Made by a program: the position numbers and the translations under genes
Shown here: positions 1 through 11,982 of the stretch, piece after piece
Numbering within the stretch: the first letter of the stretch is position 1
Layout: every line of letters starts with the position of its first letter
Notes under the pieces: model-generated
Databases searched by the model: none
What the model was told of the DNA's origin: nothing
The model's input: only the letters and a program-made list of their open reading frames with translations
Origin: Streptomyces sp. NBC_01116
GTDB taxonomy: Bacteria; Actinomycetota; Actinomycetes; Streptomycetales; Streptomycetaceae
Reading direction: 5' to 3'
Length of the DNA: 64,000 nt
NCBI RefSeq assembly: GCF_041435495.1
Contig: NZ_CP108644.1
Span: 1,302,001 to 1,366,000, forward strand

Positions 1-680
1 AGGTCCGGGGCGATCTTGACGAGCAGCGGGACGCGCCGGGTGGTGACGGTGCGGTCGGCGGCCTCGCGCACCGCGGTGAGCAGCGGGCGCAGCGACTCGG
101 TGGCCTGGAGGTTGCGCAGGCCGGGGGTGTTGGGCGAGGAGACGTTGACGACCAGGTAGTCGGCGTGGCCGGCGAGGGCTTCGGTGGACTTCACGTAGTC
201 GGCGGCGGCCTCGGCCTCCGGGACGGCCTTGGTCTTGCCGATGTTGACGCCGACCGTGGTGCGGAAGACGGGGTTGCGGGCGGCCAGACGGGCGGCGACG
301 GCGGCGGAGCCCTCGTTGTTGAAGCCCATGCGGTTGATCAGCGCGCGGTCCGCGACCAGCCGGAAGAGGCGCTTCTTGGGGTTGCCGGGCTGCGGCTCGC
401 CGGTGACGGTGCCGATCTCGATGTGGTCGAAGCCGAGCATCGCCATGCCGTCGATCGCGATCGCGTTCTTGTCGAAGCCGGCGGCGAGACCGAAGGGGCC
501 GTGCATCCGCAGGCCGAGGGCCTCCGTGCGCAGCTCCTCGAAGCGCGGGGCGAGGGCGGCGGCGACGAAGGTGCGCAGGACCGGGACGCGGGCGGCGAGG
601 CGGATCCAGCGGAAGGCGGCGTAGTGGGCCTGCTCGGGGTCCATCCGCTTGAAGACCAGCCGGAAGAAGAGCTTGTACAT
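1..680 (-). CDS. pyrD: Dihydroorotate dehydrogenase (quinone), partial
   Basis: Class 2, membrane-associated, FMN-dependent enzyme that oxidises dihydroorotate to orotate with quinone as acceptor (pyrimidine step 4). The ATG lies at 680 and the protein begins [16 protein letters not shown], the amphipathic N-terminal helix typical of class 2 enzymes. About 226 residues are visible; they include AAGFDKN and NRMGFNNEG (FMN and substrate contacts) and [11 protein letters not shown], which holds the catalytic serine region. The C-terminal third lies outside the window. It follows carB on the same strand, but a perfect 14-bp hairpin sits in the 94-base gap, so it may have its own promoter or depend on readthrough. 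Confidence 0.95.
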   Translation of the reverse strand, partial: MYKLFFRLVFKRMDPEQAHYAAFRWIRLAARVPVLRTFVAAALAPRFEELRTEALGLRMHGPFGLAAGFDKNAIAIDGMAMLGFDHIEIGTVTGEPQPGNPKKRLFRLVADRALINRMGFNNEGSAAVAARLAARNPVFRTTVGVNIGKTKAVPEAEAAADYVKSTEALAGHADYLVVNVSSPNTPGLRNLQATESLRPLLTAVREAADRTVTTRRVPLLVKIAPD

Positions 681-704
681 GGGGTGGTGTCCTTGGTGCT
701 CGGT

Positions 705-734
705 GGGCTCGACAGGGCTCGACGGGGCTCGCAA
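705..734. repeat. Three tandem decamers upstream of pyrD
   Basis: GGGCTCGACA, GGGCTCGACG and GGGCTCGCAA follow one another at 705, 715 and 725, inside the 94-base carB-pyrD gap. Each shares the core GGGCTCG. They may be slippage products or part of a pyrD leader; no function is known. Confidence 0.6.
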
Positions 735-767
735 AGAGGGGGACACCGTTCGACGGTGTCCCCCTCT
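735..767 (-). terminator. Hairpin between carB and pyrD
   Basis: A perfect 14-bp inverted repeat (AGAGGGGGACACCG / CGGTGTCCCCCTCT) with a 5-base loop, just downstream of the carB stop. It looks like an intrinsic terminator without a U-tract, common in Streptomyces, that ends or attenuates the pyrR-carB transcript before pyrD. Confidence 0.7.
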
Positions 768-774
768 CCGGGCC

Positions 775-4075
<3,301 letters not shown>

Positions 4076-4083
<8 letters not shown>

Positions 4084-5215
4084 GCTGGCCCTCCATCAGG
4101 GAAACGAAGCGGTCGAAGAGGTACGCGGCGTCGTGCGGGCCCGCGGCCGCCTCGGGGTGGTACTGGACGCTGAAGGCGGGCCGGTCCAGGAGCTGGAGTC
4201 CCTCGACCACCTGGTCGTTCAGGCAGACGTGGGAGACCTCGGCGCGGCCGAACTCCGTGTCGGAGACCTTGTCCAGCGGGGCGTCGACGGCGAAGCCGTG
4301 GTTGTGCGCGGTGACCTCGACCTTGCCGGTGGTGCGGTCCTGCACCGGCTGGTTGATGCCGCGGTGGCCGTACTTCAGCTTGTAGGTGCCGAAGCCGAGC
4401 GCGCGGCCGAGGATCTGGTTGCCGAAGCAGATGCCGAAGAGCGGCGTGGACCGCTCCAGGACGCCGCGCATGAGGGCGACCGGGTGGTCGGCGGTGGACG
4501 GGTCGCCGGGGCCGTTGGAGAAGAAGACGCCGTCGGGCCGGACCGCGTACACCTCTTCCAGGGTGGCGGTGGCGGGCAGCACGTGCACCTCGATGCCGCG
4601 TTCGGCCATCCGGTGCGGGGTCATGCCCTTGATGCCGAGGTCGATCGCGGCGACGGTGAACTTCTTCGTGCCGATCGCGGGGACGACGTACGCCTCCTTG
4701 GTGGCGACCTCGGCGGAGAGGTCGGCGCCGGTCATCTCGGGGGCCTGGCGGACCCGGGCGAGGAGCGTGCCCTCGTCGGGGATCGCGTGGCCGGAGAAGA
4801 TCCCGACGCGCATCGCGCCGCGCTCGCGCAGGTGGCGGGTGAGGGCGCGGGTGTCGACGCCGCTGATGCCGACGACGCCCTGCGCCGCCAGCTCCTCGTC
4901 CAGCGAGCGCTGCGAGCGCCAGTTGGAGGGCTTGCGGGCGGGGTCGCGGACGACGTAGCCGGAGACCCAGATGCGGCCGGACTCGGGGTCCTCGTCGTTC
5001 ACGCCGGTGTTGCCGACGTGCGGGGCCGTCATGACGACGACCTGGCGGTGGTACGAGGGGTCGGTCAGCGTCTCCTGGTAGCCGGTCATGCCGGTGGAGA
5101 ACACCGCTTCGCCGAAGGTCTCCCCCACGGCCCCGTAGGCACGGCCGCGGAAGGCGCGACCGTCCTCCAGGACGAGTACGGCGGGGGTCTGGGCCCCCCG
5201 GGTGGAGATCGTCAT
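4076..5215 (-). CDS. carA: Carbamoyl-phosphate synthase small subunit (glutaminase)
   Basis: Class I glutamine amidotransferase subunit that hydrolyses glutamine and channels ammonia to CarB. The 379 residues begin [14 protein letters not shown]; this ATG overlaps the stop of the upstream membrane protein gene by 4 bases (ATGA), which decides the start over a longer frame running upstream. The N-terminal domain contains STGMTGYQE. The glutaminase domain has the nucleophile in FGICFGNQ, and the His/Glu of the triad in [10 protein letters not shown]. Confidence 0.98.
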
Positions 5216-5820
5216 CGTGCGGTGCCTTCCGTAGTGGTGCTGGTGAGTTCGGTGGTGGCCGGTGCGCCGGTGAGCCGGCTGACGGCGTCGACCCAGGCCT
5301 GGTGCTCGGCGGCGTGGTCGGAGCGGAAGCCGGAGTCGATCAGCGTCTCGCCGTGCGCCCAGGTGATGATCAGCAGGCCGCCCTCGGGGAGGACCTTGCC
5401 CGCGAGCGCCTTGTCGAGGCGGGCCTCGCGCAGGGCGTCGGCCGGGATGAAGAAGTCGGCCGCGCCGGGGCGTACGACGTCCAGGCCGCGGGCGGTGAGC
5501 GTGAGCTCGGTGCGGCTGCGGGTGCCGAGGCCGTGCGCGACGATCCGGTCGAGCCACTGTCCGGCGGTGGTGGAGGCGTGGTAGCGCCCCTGAAGCGTCA
5601 GCAGCGTCTCGTCGTCGGCGAAGCCCTCGGGAGTGGCCGGGAGCTCCGGCAGGTCCGACTGGAGGCTGGCGCGCCACTTCCAGCCCTGGCGCATCAGCCA
5701 GTAGACGAGGGCGATGAAGACGAACAGGCCGATCACCCACGCGATGCGGGCGGCCCAGTCCGTCACTTCCGCCGACTTCTGCTCGGCGGCCAGGTGGTAC
5801 AGGGGGGTCAGAGTTGTCAC
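5212..5820 (-). CDS. PH-like-domain membrane protein of the pyr operon
   Basis: A 202-residue protein with one transmembrane segment near residues 27-43 ([17 protein letters not shown]) and a soluble C-terminal domain of about 140 residues. I take that domain to be the bacterial PH-like domain annotated in actinobacterial homologues. The GTG start overlaps the pyrC stop and the stop overlaps the carA start, each by 4 bases, so it is translationally locked into the operon. The equivalent gene sits between pyrC and carA in Mycobacterium tuberculosis (Rv1382). The conserved position suggests a link to pyrimidine synthesis, perhaps membrane localisation, but its role is unknown. Confidence 0.85.
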   Translation of the reverse strand: MTTLTPLYHLAAEQKSAEVTDWAARIAWVIGLFVFIALVYWLMRQGWKWRASLQSDLPELPATPEGFADDETLLTLQGRYHASTTAGQWLDRIVAHGLGTRSRTELTLTARGLDVVRPGAADFFIPADALREARLDKALAGKVLPEGGLLIITWAHGETLIDSGFRSDHAAEHQAWVDAVSRLTGAPATTELTSTTTEGTAR

Positions 5821-7103
5821 GCGAGCTTCCCGTCGACGACCGTGGCACGGCCCCGCAGGAAGGTGTGGGTGACGCGGCCCGGCAGCTCACGGCCCTCGTA
5901 GGGGGTGTTGCGGCTGCGGGACGCGAAGCCCGCGGGGTCCACGGCTCCACGGTATGCCGGATCGACCAGCGTGAGGTTGGCGGGCTCACCCGCCGAGACG
6001 GGGCGGCCGTGTCCTTCGAGCCGTCCGATGGCCGCGGGGCGGAAGGACATGCGGTCGGCGACGCCCGCCCAGTCCATCAGGCCGGTGTCCACCATCGTCT
6101 GCTGGACGACCGAGAGCGCGGTCTCCAGGCCCACCATGCCCATGGCGGCCGCGGCCCACTCGCAGTCCTTGTCCTCGTGCGGGTGCGGGGCGTGGTCGGT
6201 GGCGACGCAGTCGATCGTGCCGTCGGCGAGCGCCTCGCGCAGGGCCAGCACGTCGGCCTCGGTGCGCAGCGGCGGGTTCACCTTGTAGACCGGGTTGTAG
6301 GTGCGGACCAGCTCGTCGGTGAGGAGGAGGTGGTGCGGGGTGACCTCGGCGGTGACGTCCCAGCCCTTGGACTTGGCCCAGCGGACGATCTCCACGGAGC
6401 CGGCGGTGGAGAGGTGGCAGATGTGGACGCGGGAGCCGACGTGGGCGGCGAGGAGGACGTCGCGGGCGATGATCGACTCCTCGGCGACGGCGGGCCAGCC
6501 GCCGAGCCCGAGTTCGGCGGAGACGATGCCCTCGTTCATCTGGGCGCCCTCGGTGAGGCGGGGCTCCTGGGCGTGCTGGGCGACGACGCCGTCGAAGGCC
6601 TTCACGTACTCCAGGGCGCGGCGCATGATCACCGCGTCGTCGACGCACTTGCCGTCGTCGGAGAAGACCTTCACCCCGGCGGCGGAGTCGTGCATCGCGC
6701 CGAGCTCGGCGAGCTGCTTGCCCTCCAGGCCGACGGTGACGGCGCCCACGGGCTGCACGTCGCAGTAGCCGGACTCCTTGCCGAGGCGCCAGACCTGCTC
6801 GACGACGCCGGCGGTGTCGGCGACGGGGAAGGTGTTGGCCATCGCGTGCACGGCGGTGAAGCCGCCGACGGCCGCGGCCCTGGTGCCGGTGAGGACGGTC
6901 TCGGAGTCCTCGCGGCCGGGCTCGCGCAGGTGGGTGTGCAGGTCGACCAGGCCGGGCAGCAGGATCTGTCCCTCGGCCTCGATCACGGTGGCGCCGGCGG
7001 CGTCGAGGCCGGTGCCGACCTCGGTGACGGTCTCGCCGTCGATCAGTACGTCCCCGGGCTCGCCGCCGAGGATCCGCGCGCCGCGAATAAGGATCTTGCT
7101 CAT
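5817..7103 (-). CDS. pyrC: Dihydroorotase
   Basis: Zinc amidohydrolase that cyclises N-carbamoyl-aspartate to dihydroorotate. It has 428 residues, the length of class I enzymes as in Bacillus. Metal-binding motifs visible are [10 protein letters not shown] near residue 60, VKVFSDDGK near 150, the histidines in [10 protein letters not shown] and [10 protein letters not shown], and the catalytic Asp region CVATDHAPH. The ATG start is 2 bases from the pyrB stop. It lies in the pyrR-pyrB-pyrC-carA-carB operon. Confidence 0.98.
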   Translation of the reverse strand: MSKILIRGARILGGEPGDVLIDGETVTEVGTGLDAAGATVIEAEGQILLPGLVDLHTHLREPGREDSETVLTGTRAAAVGGFTAVHAMANTFPVADTAGVVEQVWRLGKESGYCDVQPVGAVTVGLEGKQLAELGAMHDSAAGVKVFSDDGKCVDDAVIMRRALEYVKAFDGVVAQHAQEPRLTEGAQMNEGIVSAELGLGGWPAVAEESIIARDVLLAAHVGSRVHICHLSTAGSVEIVRWAKSKGWDVTAEVTPHHLLLTDELVRTYNPVYKVNPPLRTEADVLALREALADGTIDCVATDHAPHPHEDKDCEWAAAAMGMVGLETALSVVQQTMVDTGLMDWAGVADRMSFRPAAIGRLEGHGRPVSAGEPANLTLVDPAYRGAVDPAGFASRSRNTPYEGRELPGRVTHTFLRGRATVVDGKLA

Positions 7104-7105
7104 GG

Positions 7106-8092
7106 TTACTTGTTCTCCTCGGTACGGGCGGGGGCGGCGGACAGTGCGGTGTCGGAGCCGCCGAGCAGCAGGTAGAGCACGGCCATGCGGATGGAGACCC
7201 CGTTGGCGACCTGCTCGACGACCGTGCAGCGGTCGGAGTCGGCGACCTCGGCGGTGATCTCCATGCCGCGGACCATCGGGCCGGGGTGCATGACGATGGC
7301 GTGCTCGGGCATCTTCGCCATGCGCTCGCCGTCCAGGCCGTAGCGGCGGGAGTACTCGCGCTCGGTCGGGAAGTACGCGGCGTTCATCCGTTCACGCTGC
7401 ACACGCAGCATCATCACCGCGTCCGACTTCGCCAGCACGTCGTCGAGGCTGTAGCTGACGTCGCAGGGCCACTTCTCGACGCCGACGGGGACCAGGGTCG
7501 GCGGGGCCACCAGGGTGACGTGCGCGCCGAGCGTGGTGAGCAGGTGGACGTTGGAGCGGGCGACGCGGCTGTGCAGGATGTCGCCGACGATCGTGATGCG
7601 GCGGCCGTCCAGGTCGCGGCCGAGCCCGGCGTCGGCGCCGACGAGCCGGCGGCGCATCGTGAAGGCGTCCAGCAGGGCCTGGGTGGGGTGCTCGTGGGTG
7701 CCGTCCCCGGCGTTGACCACGGCCCCGTCGATCCAGCCGGAGGTGGCGAGCCGGTAGGGGGCTCCGGAGGCGCCGTGCCGGATGACGACGGCGTCGGCGC
7801 CCATCGCCTCCAGGGTCAGCGCGGTGTCCTTCAGGGACTCGCCCTTGGAGACGGACGAGCCCTTGGCGGAGAAGTTGATGACGTCGGCGGACAGCCGCTT
7901 GGCGGCCGCCTCGAAGGAGATGCGGGTGCGGGTCGAGTCCTCGAAGAAGAGGTTGACGACGGTACGGCCGCGGAGGGTGGGGAGCTTCTTGATCGGCCGG
8001 TCCGCGACCCGGGCCATCTCCTCGGCGGTGTCGAGGATCAGGACGGCGTCGTCGCGGGTGAGGTCGGCGGCCGAGATGAGGTGACGCTTCAT
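7106..8092 (-). CDS. pyrB: Aspartate carbamoyltransferase catalytic subunit
   Basis: Condenses carbamoyl phosphate with aspartate, the committed pyrimidine step. It contains the carbamoyl-phosphate site FFEDSTRTR and the [10 protein letters not shown] motif. I start it at MKRHLIS (328 residues) because GGAG lies about 9 bases upstream and homologues start here; an in-frame ATG 13 codons earlier, at 8131, has no ribosome binding site. No regulatory pyrI gene is present, as expected for actinobacteria; control is probably through PyrR. Confidence 0.97.
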   Translation of the reverse strand: MKRHLISAADLTRDDAVLILDTAEEMARVADRPIKKLPTLRGRTVVNLFFEDSTRTRISFEAAAKRLSADVINFSAKGSSVSKGESLKDTALTLEAMGADAVVIRHGASGAPYRLATSGWIDGAVVNAGDGTHEHPTQALLDAFTMRRRLVGADAGLGRDLDGRRITIVGDILHSRVARSNVHLLTTLGAHVTLVAPPTLVPVGVEKWPCDVSYSLDDVLAKSDAVMMLRVQRERMNAAYFPTEREYSRRYGLDGERMAKMPEHAIVMHPGPMVRGMEITAEVADSDRCTVVEQVANGVSIRMAVLYLLLGGSDTALSAAPARTEENK

Positions 8093-8188
8093 CTGGGGGT
8101 TCTCCGGGTTGCTGGAGGGAGTTTCAGGCATGCGGGCGCGCGGACGAGCAGCCGTACGTCCCCGAAAGGCCGTACGGGAGGGCTCGGG

Positions 8189-8773
8189 CTACTGCGAGTC
8201 CGCGGGGGCGGCCTGCTTGACGCCCAGCAGCACGGCGTCGCGGCCGTCCTCCTCGGCGAGCTGGACCTTGACCGTCTCCCGCAGCGACGTGGGGAGGTTC
8301 TTGCCGACGTAGTCCGCGCGGATCGGGAGTTCCCGGTGGCCGCGGTCGACGAGGACCGCGAGCTGCACCGCGCGCGGGCGGCCGATGTCGCCGAGCGCGT
8401 CGAGGGCGGCGCGGATCGTGCGGCCGGAGAAGAGCACGTCGTCGACCAGGACGACCAGGCTGCCCTCGATCCCCTCGCCGGGGATGTCGGTGCGGGCCAG
8501 GGCGCGCGCCGGGCGCATCCGCAGGTCGTCGCGGTACATCGTGATGTCGAGCGATCCGACCGGCGTCTTCCGGCCGGTGATCTCCTGGAGTTTCTCGGCC
8601 AGCCGGCGGGCGAGGAAGACGCCCCGGGTCGGGATGCCGAGCAGCACCACGTCGTCGGCGCCCTTGGCGCGTTCGACGATCTCGTGGGCGATACGGGTCA
8701 GCACACGGGCGATGTCGGGAGCCTCGAGAACGGGGCGTGCCGCGTTGCCGGTGTGGTCGTGCTGTGCGTCCAT
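8189..8773 (-). CDS. pyrR: PyrR, pyrimidine operon regulator / uracil phosphoribosyltransferase
   Basis: RNA-binding attenuation protein with a type I phosphoribosyltransferase fold. The 194 residues contain the PRPP-binding loop [19 protein letters not shown] and the upstream IPTRG and YRDD elements typical of PyrR. In the presence of UMP or UTP, PyrR binds a hairpin in the pyr leader; that element is found directly upstream and overlaps this gene's own ribosome binding site (AAGGAGG). It is the first gene of the pyr operon and is divergent from bldD. Confidence 0.96.
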   Translation of the reverse strand: MDAQHDHTGNAARPVLEAPDIARVLTRIAHEIVERAKGADDVVLLGIPTRGVFLARRLAEKLQEITGRKTPVGSLDITMYRDDLRMRPARALARTDIPGEGIEGSLVVLVDDVLFSGRTIRAALDALGDIGRPRAVQLAVLVDRGHRELPIRADYVGKNLPTSLRETVKVQLAEEDGRDAVLLGVKQAAPADSQ

Positions 8774-8780
8774 AAGAAAC

Positions 8781-8823
8781 GGACCTCCTTCTCCGCCTCA
8801 CGGGACGGATCGTTAAAGGACGT
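8781..8823 (-). promoter_or_regulatory. PyrR-binding RNA element in the pyr operon leader
   Basis: Read on the minus strand, the leader contains TCCTTTAACG, then ATCCGTCCCGTGAGGCGGAG, then AAGGAGG. This matches the known PyrR element plan: a lower stem TCCTT/AAGGA, conserved purines, and an upper stem CCG/CGG closing a loop that contains the UCC...GAGGC core (Bacillus loop: UCCAGAGAGGCU). The 3' arm is also the Shine-Dalgarno of pyrR, so bound PyrR should block translation initiation, as proposed for mycobacteria, rather than only act on a terminator. Confidence 0.85.
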
Positions 8824-8905
8824 CGAAATTGCGTCATCCACGCTACCAGGGCTTGTGCTCGGCCCTGGCCCCGCCCCCGGGAGGTGCCGGTCCGGACCAT
8901 TCGGC

Positions 8906-8935
8906 TTGACGCATCCAAGTAACGCTGCGTAACCT
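8906..8935 (+). promoter_or_regulatory. bldD promoter
   Basis: A -35-like TTGACG (8906-8911) and a -10-like TAACCT (8930-8935) are separated by 18 bases, about 60 bases upstream of the bldD ATG. The BldD operator described next overlaps the spacer and -10 region. Confidence 0.6.
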
Positions 8936-8948
8936 CACAGTGAGTTAC
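8920..8948. promoter_or_regulatory. BldD autoregulatory operator
   Basis: TAACGCTGCGTAA at 8920-8932 is a perfect match to the published BldD consensus TNACNC(A/T)GNGTNA. TCACAGTGAGTTA at 8935-8947 matches with one mismatch. The stretch GTAACCTCACAGTGAGTTAC (8929-8948) is itself a near palindrome. BldD is known to repress its own promoter in S. coelicolor, and both sites sit on or next to the -10. Confidence 0.88.
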
Positions 8949-8995
8949 CAGCCACGCGGCGGAGCCGCACACTGTTCCAGCGTCCGGGGAGCCAT

Positions 8996-9496
8996 ATGTC
9001 CAGCGAATACGCAAAACAGCTCGGGGCCAAACTCCGTGCCATCCGCACCCAGCAGGGCCTTTCCCTCCACGGCGTGGAGGAGAAGTCCCAGGGTCGCTGG
9101 AAGGCCGTCGTGGTCGGTTCGTACGAGCGCGGCGACCGTGCCGTGACCGTACAGCGCCTCGCCGAGCTGGCGGATTTCTACGGGGTCCCCGTGCAGGAGC
9201 TGCTGCCCGGTACGACTCCGGGCGGGGCCGCCGAGCCGCCGCCGAAGCTCGTCCTGGACCTGGAGCGCCTCGCCCACGTCCCGCCGGAGAAGGCCGGTCC
9301 GCTCCAGCGCTACGCGGCGACCATCCAGAGCCAGCGCGGTGACTACAACGGCAAGGTGCTCTCGATCCGCCAGGACGACCTGCGCACGCTCGCCGTGATC
9401 TACGACCAGTCGCCGTCCGTGCTGACGGAGCAGCTCATCAGCTGGGGCGTGCTGGACGCGGACGCGCGCCGCGCGGTCTCCCACGACGAGGGCTGA
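8996..9496 (+). CDS. bldD: BldD, c-di-GMP-dependent master repressor of development
   Basis: Represses sporulation genes during vegetative growth when a c-di-GMP tetramer joins two BldD subunits. It has 166 residues: an N-terminal XRE-type helix-turn-helix (about 7-70, with SYERGDRAVTVQRLAELADFYGV) and a C-terminal c-di-GMP-binding domain. The ligand signature RGD-x8-RQDD is intact: RGD at 114-116 and RQDD at 125-128. It is essentially the S. coelicolor BldD (SCO1489) sequence. It is monocistronic, divergent from the pyr operon, and followed by a strong terminator. Confidence 0.98.
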   Translation: MSSEYAKQLGAKLRAIRTQQGLSLHGVEEKSQGRWKAVVVGSYERGDRAVTVQRLAELADFYGVPVQELLPGTTPGGAAEPPPKLVLDLERLAHVPPEKAGPLQRYAATIQSQRGDYNGKVLSIRQDDLRTLAVIYDQSPSVLTEQLISWGVLDADARRAVSHDEG

Positions 9497-9530
9497 GCGA
9501 GCGGGGCGGGACCCCACAGCAGAAACGTGC

Positions 9531-9572
9531 CGCCGGGTGGGCGGGGACCTTCGGGCCCCCGCCCACCCGGCG
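9531..9572 (+). terminator. bldD terminator
   Basis: A perfect 16-bp stem (CGCCGGGTGGGCGGGG / CCCCGCCCACCCGGCG) with a 10-base loop, followed by TTT. It begins 34 bases after the bldD stop. Confidence 0.85.
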
Positions 9573-9616
9573 TTTCCGTGCCCGCGCCCGCGGCCTGGTA
9601 CGTAGCCGGGTACGGC

Positions 9617-9677
9617 GTGCCCGGCGCGCGCTCCGGGCACGCCGAAGGGCCCGCGGTCGGCTGACCGCGGGCCCTTC
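9617..9677 (-). terminator. Tandem hairpins ending the efp-nusB transcript
   Basis: Two hairpins lie downstream of nusB. The nearer one (9644-9677) is a perfect 15-bp stem GAAGGGCCCGCGGTC / GACCGCGGGCCCTTC with a 4-base loop. The second (9617-9640) is an 8-bp stem GTGCCCGG / CCGGGCAC. With the bldD terminator they insulate the converging genes. Confidence 0.8.
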
Positions 9678-9710
9678 GTGGTGTGTGCGACCGAACCGTC
9701 GCGGCCGGGG

Positions 9711-10142
9711 CTACTGCTCCCGGCGGAGGTTCGGCTTGAGGTCCTTGAAACGGGCCAGCAGGCCGTTCACGAAGGACGGGGAGTCATCGGTGGAGAACTC
9801 CTTGGCGAGCTGGACGGCCTCGTCGATCACCACGGCGTCCGGGGTCTCGTCCATCCAGATCAGCTCGTAGGCACCGAGCCGCAGGATGCTCCGGTCGACG
9901 ACCGGCATGCGGTCGATCTCCCAGTCCACGGCGTAGGTGACGATGAGGTCGTCGATCCGGTCCGCGTACTGCGCGTACCCCTCGACGAGCTCCATCGTGA
10001 ACTCCCCGACCGGCGGCTGACGGTCGTCGGTCCGCGAGAGCCGAACCCAGTCCGCGAGCACGCTCTGCACGGACTCACCGCGCTGGTCGGCCTCGAAGAG
10101 GATCTGGAAGGCGCGCTTGCGGGCCTTGTTCCGGGCAGCCAC
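9711..10142 (-). CDS. nusB: Transcription antitermination factor NusB
   Basis: All-helical protein that, with S10 (NusE), binds boxA in rRNA leaders and supports processive antitermination. It has 143 residues, the usual length; MAARNKARKRAFQILFEADQ is the typical N-terminal RNA-binding helix, and VDRSILRLGAYEL is a conserved family segment. The GTG start is 2 bases downstream of the efp stop, so the pair is probably one transcript. Confidence 0.97.
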   Translation of the reverse strand: MAARNKARKRAFQILFEADQRGESVQSVLADWVRLSRTDDRQPPVGEFTMELVEGYAQYADRIDDLIVTYAVDWEIDRMPVVDRSILRLGAYELIWMDETPDAVVIDEAVQLAKEFSTDDSPSFVNGLLARFKDLKPNLRREQ

Positions 10143-10144
10143 GG

Positions 10145-10711
10145 TTAGCTGTTCACCCGGCCGAGGTAGTCGCCCGAGCGGGTGTCGACCTTGATCTTCT
10201 CGCCGGTGCTGATGAAGAGCGGCACGCCGATCTCGTAACCGGTCTCCAGCGTGGCGGGCTTGGTGCCGCCGGTGGAGCGGTCGCCCTGGACGCCCGGGTC
10301 GGTGTGCTGGATCGTCAGCTCGACGGCGGCGGGCAGCTCGACGTAGAGCACCTCGCCCTCGTGCTGGGCGACGGAGGCGGTGAAGCCCTCGATCAGGAAG
10401 TTGGCGGCGTCGCCGACGGCCTTGCGGTCGACCATGAGCTGGTCGTAGGTGTCCATGTCCATGAAGACGAAGTACTCGCCGTCCATGTACGAGAACTGCA
10501 TGTCGCGGCGGTCAATGGTGGCCGTCTCGACCTTCACGCCGGCGTTGAACGTCTTGTCGACGACCTTGCCGGAGAGCACGTTCTTGAGCTTGGTGCGCAC
10601 GAAGGCGGGGCCCTTGCCGGGCTTGACGTGCTGGAACTCGACGACGGACCAGAGCTGGCCTCCGTCGAGCTTGAGCACCAGGCCGTTCTTGAGGTCGTTC
10701 GTGGAAGCCAC
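10145..10711 (-). CDS. efp: Elongation factor P
   Basis: Binds between the ribosomal P and E sites and relieves stalling at polyproline stretches. The 188 residues form the three beta-barrel domains of the family. The tip of domain I reads KPGKGPAF, with Lys33 in a palindromic PGKGP loop; actinobacterial EF-Ps with this loop are reported to act without lysine modification. No modification gene is visible nearby. It has a GTG start and is followed by nusB. Confidence 0.97.
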   Translation of the reverse strand: MASTNDLKNGLVLKLDGGQLWSVVEFQHVKPGKGPAFVRTKLKNVLSGKVVDKTFNAGVKVETATIDRRDMQFSYMDGEYFVFMDMDTYDQLMVDRKAVGDAANFLIEGFTASVAQHEGEVLYVELPAAVELTIQHTDPGVQGDRSTGGTKPATLETGYEIGVPLFISTGEKIKVDTRSGDYLGRVNS

Positions 10712-10761
10712 GGTTGCGGAATCTCCTGGACTGAAGCTGGTGGAACGACCGCGGATGCGCG

Positions 10762-11868
10762 CTAGAGCGCGAGCAGCTCCTTGGTCGTCATGGTGAGTAG
10801 CTCGGGTCCGCCGTCCGCCTCGGGGCGCACGACGAGCGTGTCATCGATCCGGACACCGCCCCGGCCCGGGAGGTGGACCCCCGGTTCGACGGTGACCGGC
10901 ACACAAGCGTCCAGTTTACCCATGGCTGTCGGTGCCAGTTGCGGGTCCTCCTCGATTTCGAGCCCCACACCATGCCCGGTCCTCGGCTGAAGGCCCTCTC
11001 CGTACCCCGCCGACTCCAGCCGATGCCGGGCGGCGTGGTCCACCTCCCGGTAGGCGGCCCCCGGCGCCAGGGCCTCCCGACCGGCCCGCTGAGCGGCGAA
11101 AACGAGGTCGTAGAGCTCGATCTGCCACTCGGCGGGGGCGGTGCCGATGACGAAGGTCCGGCCGATCTCGCAGCGGTAGCCGTGGTAGCTCGCCCCGAGG
11201 CGGACGGAGAGGAAATCCCCCTCCTCCACCCTGCGGTCCGAGGGCCGGTGCCGTCCCTGACCGGAGTTGGGGCCGGTGGCCACGGAGGTGGCGAAGGCGG
11301 GCCCGTCCGCCCCGTGGTCGACCAGGCGGCGCTCCAGTTCGAGCGCGAGGTGCCGCTCGGTGCGGCCGACCAGGATCGATTCGAGGAGTTCCCCGAGGGC
11401 CTGGTCGGTGATCTCGGCGGCGATCCGGAGGCAGCCGATCTCCTCCTCGTCCTTGACGATCCGCTGCTGTTCCACGGTGAGGCCCAGATCGGCCAGCCTC
11501 AGGCGCGGGGCGGCCTTGCCCATGGCACGGTGCCGGGCCACGGTCAGGTCGTGCTCCTCCACGGCGAGCGAATCCGCGCCCGCCGTGGCGGCGAGCCCCG
11601 CGGCGGCGACCACCGGGTCCCCGTCCGGGGCGGGCAGGAGGTCGACCCGCAGCGCCTCGTCGGGCCGCCCGTGGGCGGGTTCGCCGGTCGGAGCGCGGGG
11701 GCAGAGCAGAACGTCCTCGCCGGGGCCGAGCAGCAGCACGGCGCCGGGCGGCGCTCCGCCCGCGAGATAGCGGACGTTGGCGGGGCGGGAGACCAGGGCG
11801 GCCGCGGAGCCCGCGGCGGCGCACCGGTCGCGGAGCAGCCCGCGTCGGACGGCGTGCACCTCTGACAT
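10762..11868 (-). CDS. M24 (Xaa-Pro peptidase-like) protein with altered metal site
   Basis: A 368-residue protein with the creatinase N-terminal domain (about 5-130) and an M24 pita-bread domain (about 135-360). It is placed as PepQ usually is, next to efp. The canonical five metal ligands (Asp, Asp, His, Glu, Glu) are only partly kept. The LxDxG site reads SVRLGA (Arg223), the second Asp site reads CEIGRT (Glu234), His299 (TGHGVG) and Glu328 (VEPG) are present, and the final Glu is Asp342 (RIDDT). Canonical two-metal peptidase activity is therefore doubtful; it may be a binding protein or pseudoenzyme. The fold assignment is firm, the activity is not. Confidence 0.85.
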   Translation of the reverse strand: MSEVHAVRRGLLRDRCAAAGSAAALVSRPANVRYLAGGAPPGAVLLLGPGEDVLLCPRAPTGEPAHGRPDEALRVDLLPAPDGDPVVAAAGLAATAGADSLAVEEHDLTVARHRAMGKAAPRLRLADLGLTVEQQRIVKDEEEIGCLRIAAEITDQALGELLESILVGRTERHLALELERRLVDHGADGPAFATSVATGPNSGQGRHRPSDRRVEEGDFLSVRLGASYHGYRCEIGRTFVIGTAPAEWQIELYDLVFAAQRAGREALAPGAAYREVDHAARHRLESAGYGEGLQPRTGHGVGLEIEEDPQLAPTAMGKLDACVPVTVEPGVHLPGRGGVRIDDTLVVRPEADGGPELLTMTTKELLAL

Positions 11869-11982
11869 GGTTCGAGCGTACGAGCGGGGGCGGCTCGCCG
11901 CCCGGTCAGCGCATCCGACCGGGGGCCGCGCGCGGTCGGCCGCCGCCGGGAGGGCCTTCCGCCCGGACGGGGCTCCCGACGG

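Noticed and set aside
8189..8773. pyrR as a simple uracil phosphoribosyltransferase
   Set aside because: The PRPP loop and neighbouring motifs match PyrR, the gene heads the pyr operon, and a PyrR-type RNA element lies directly upstream.
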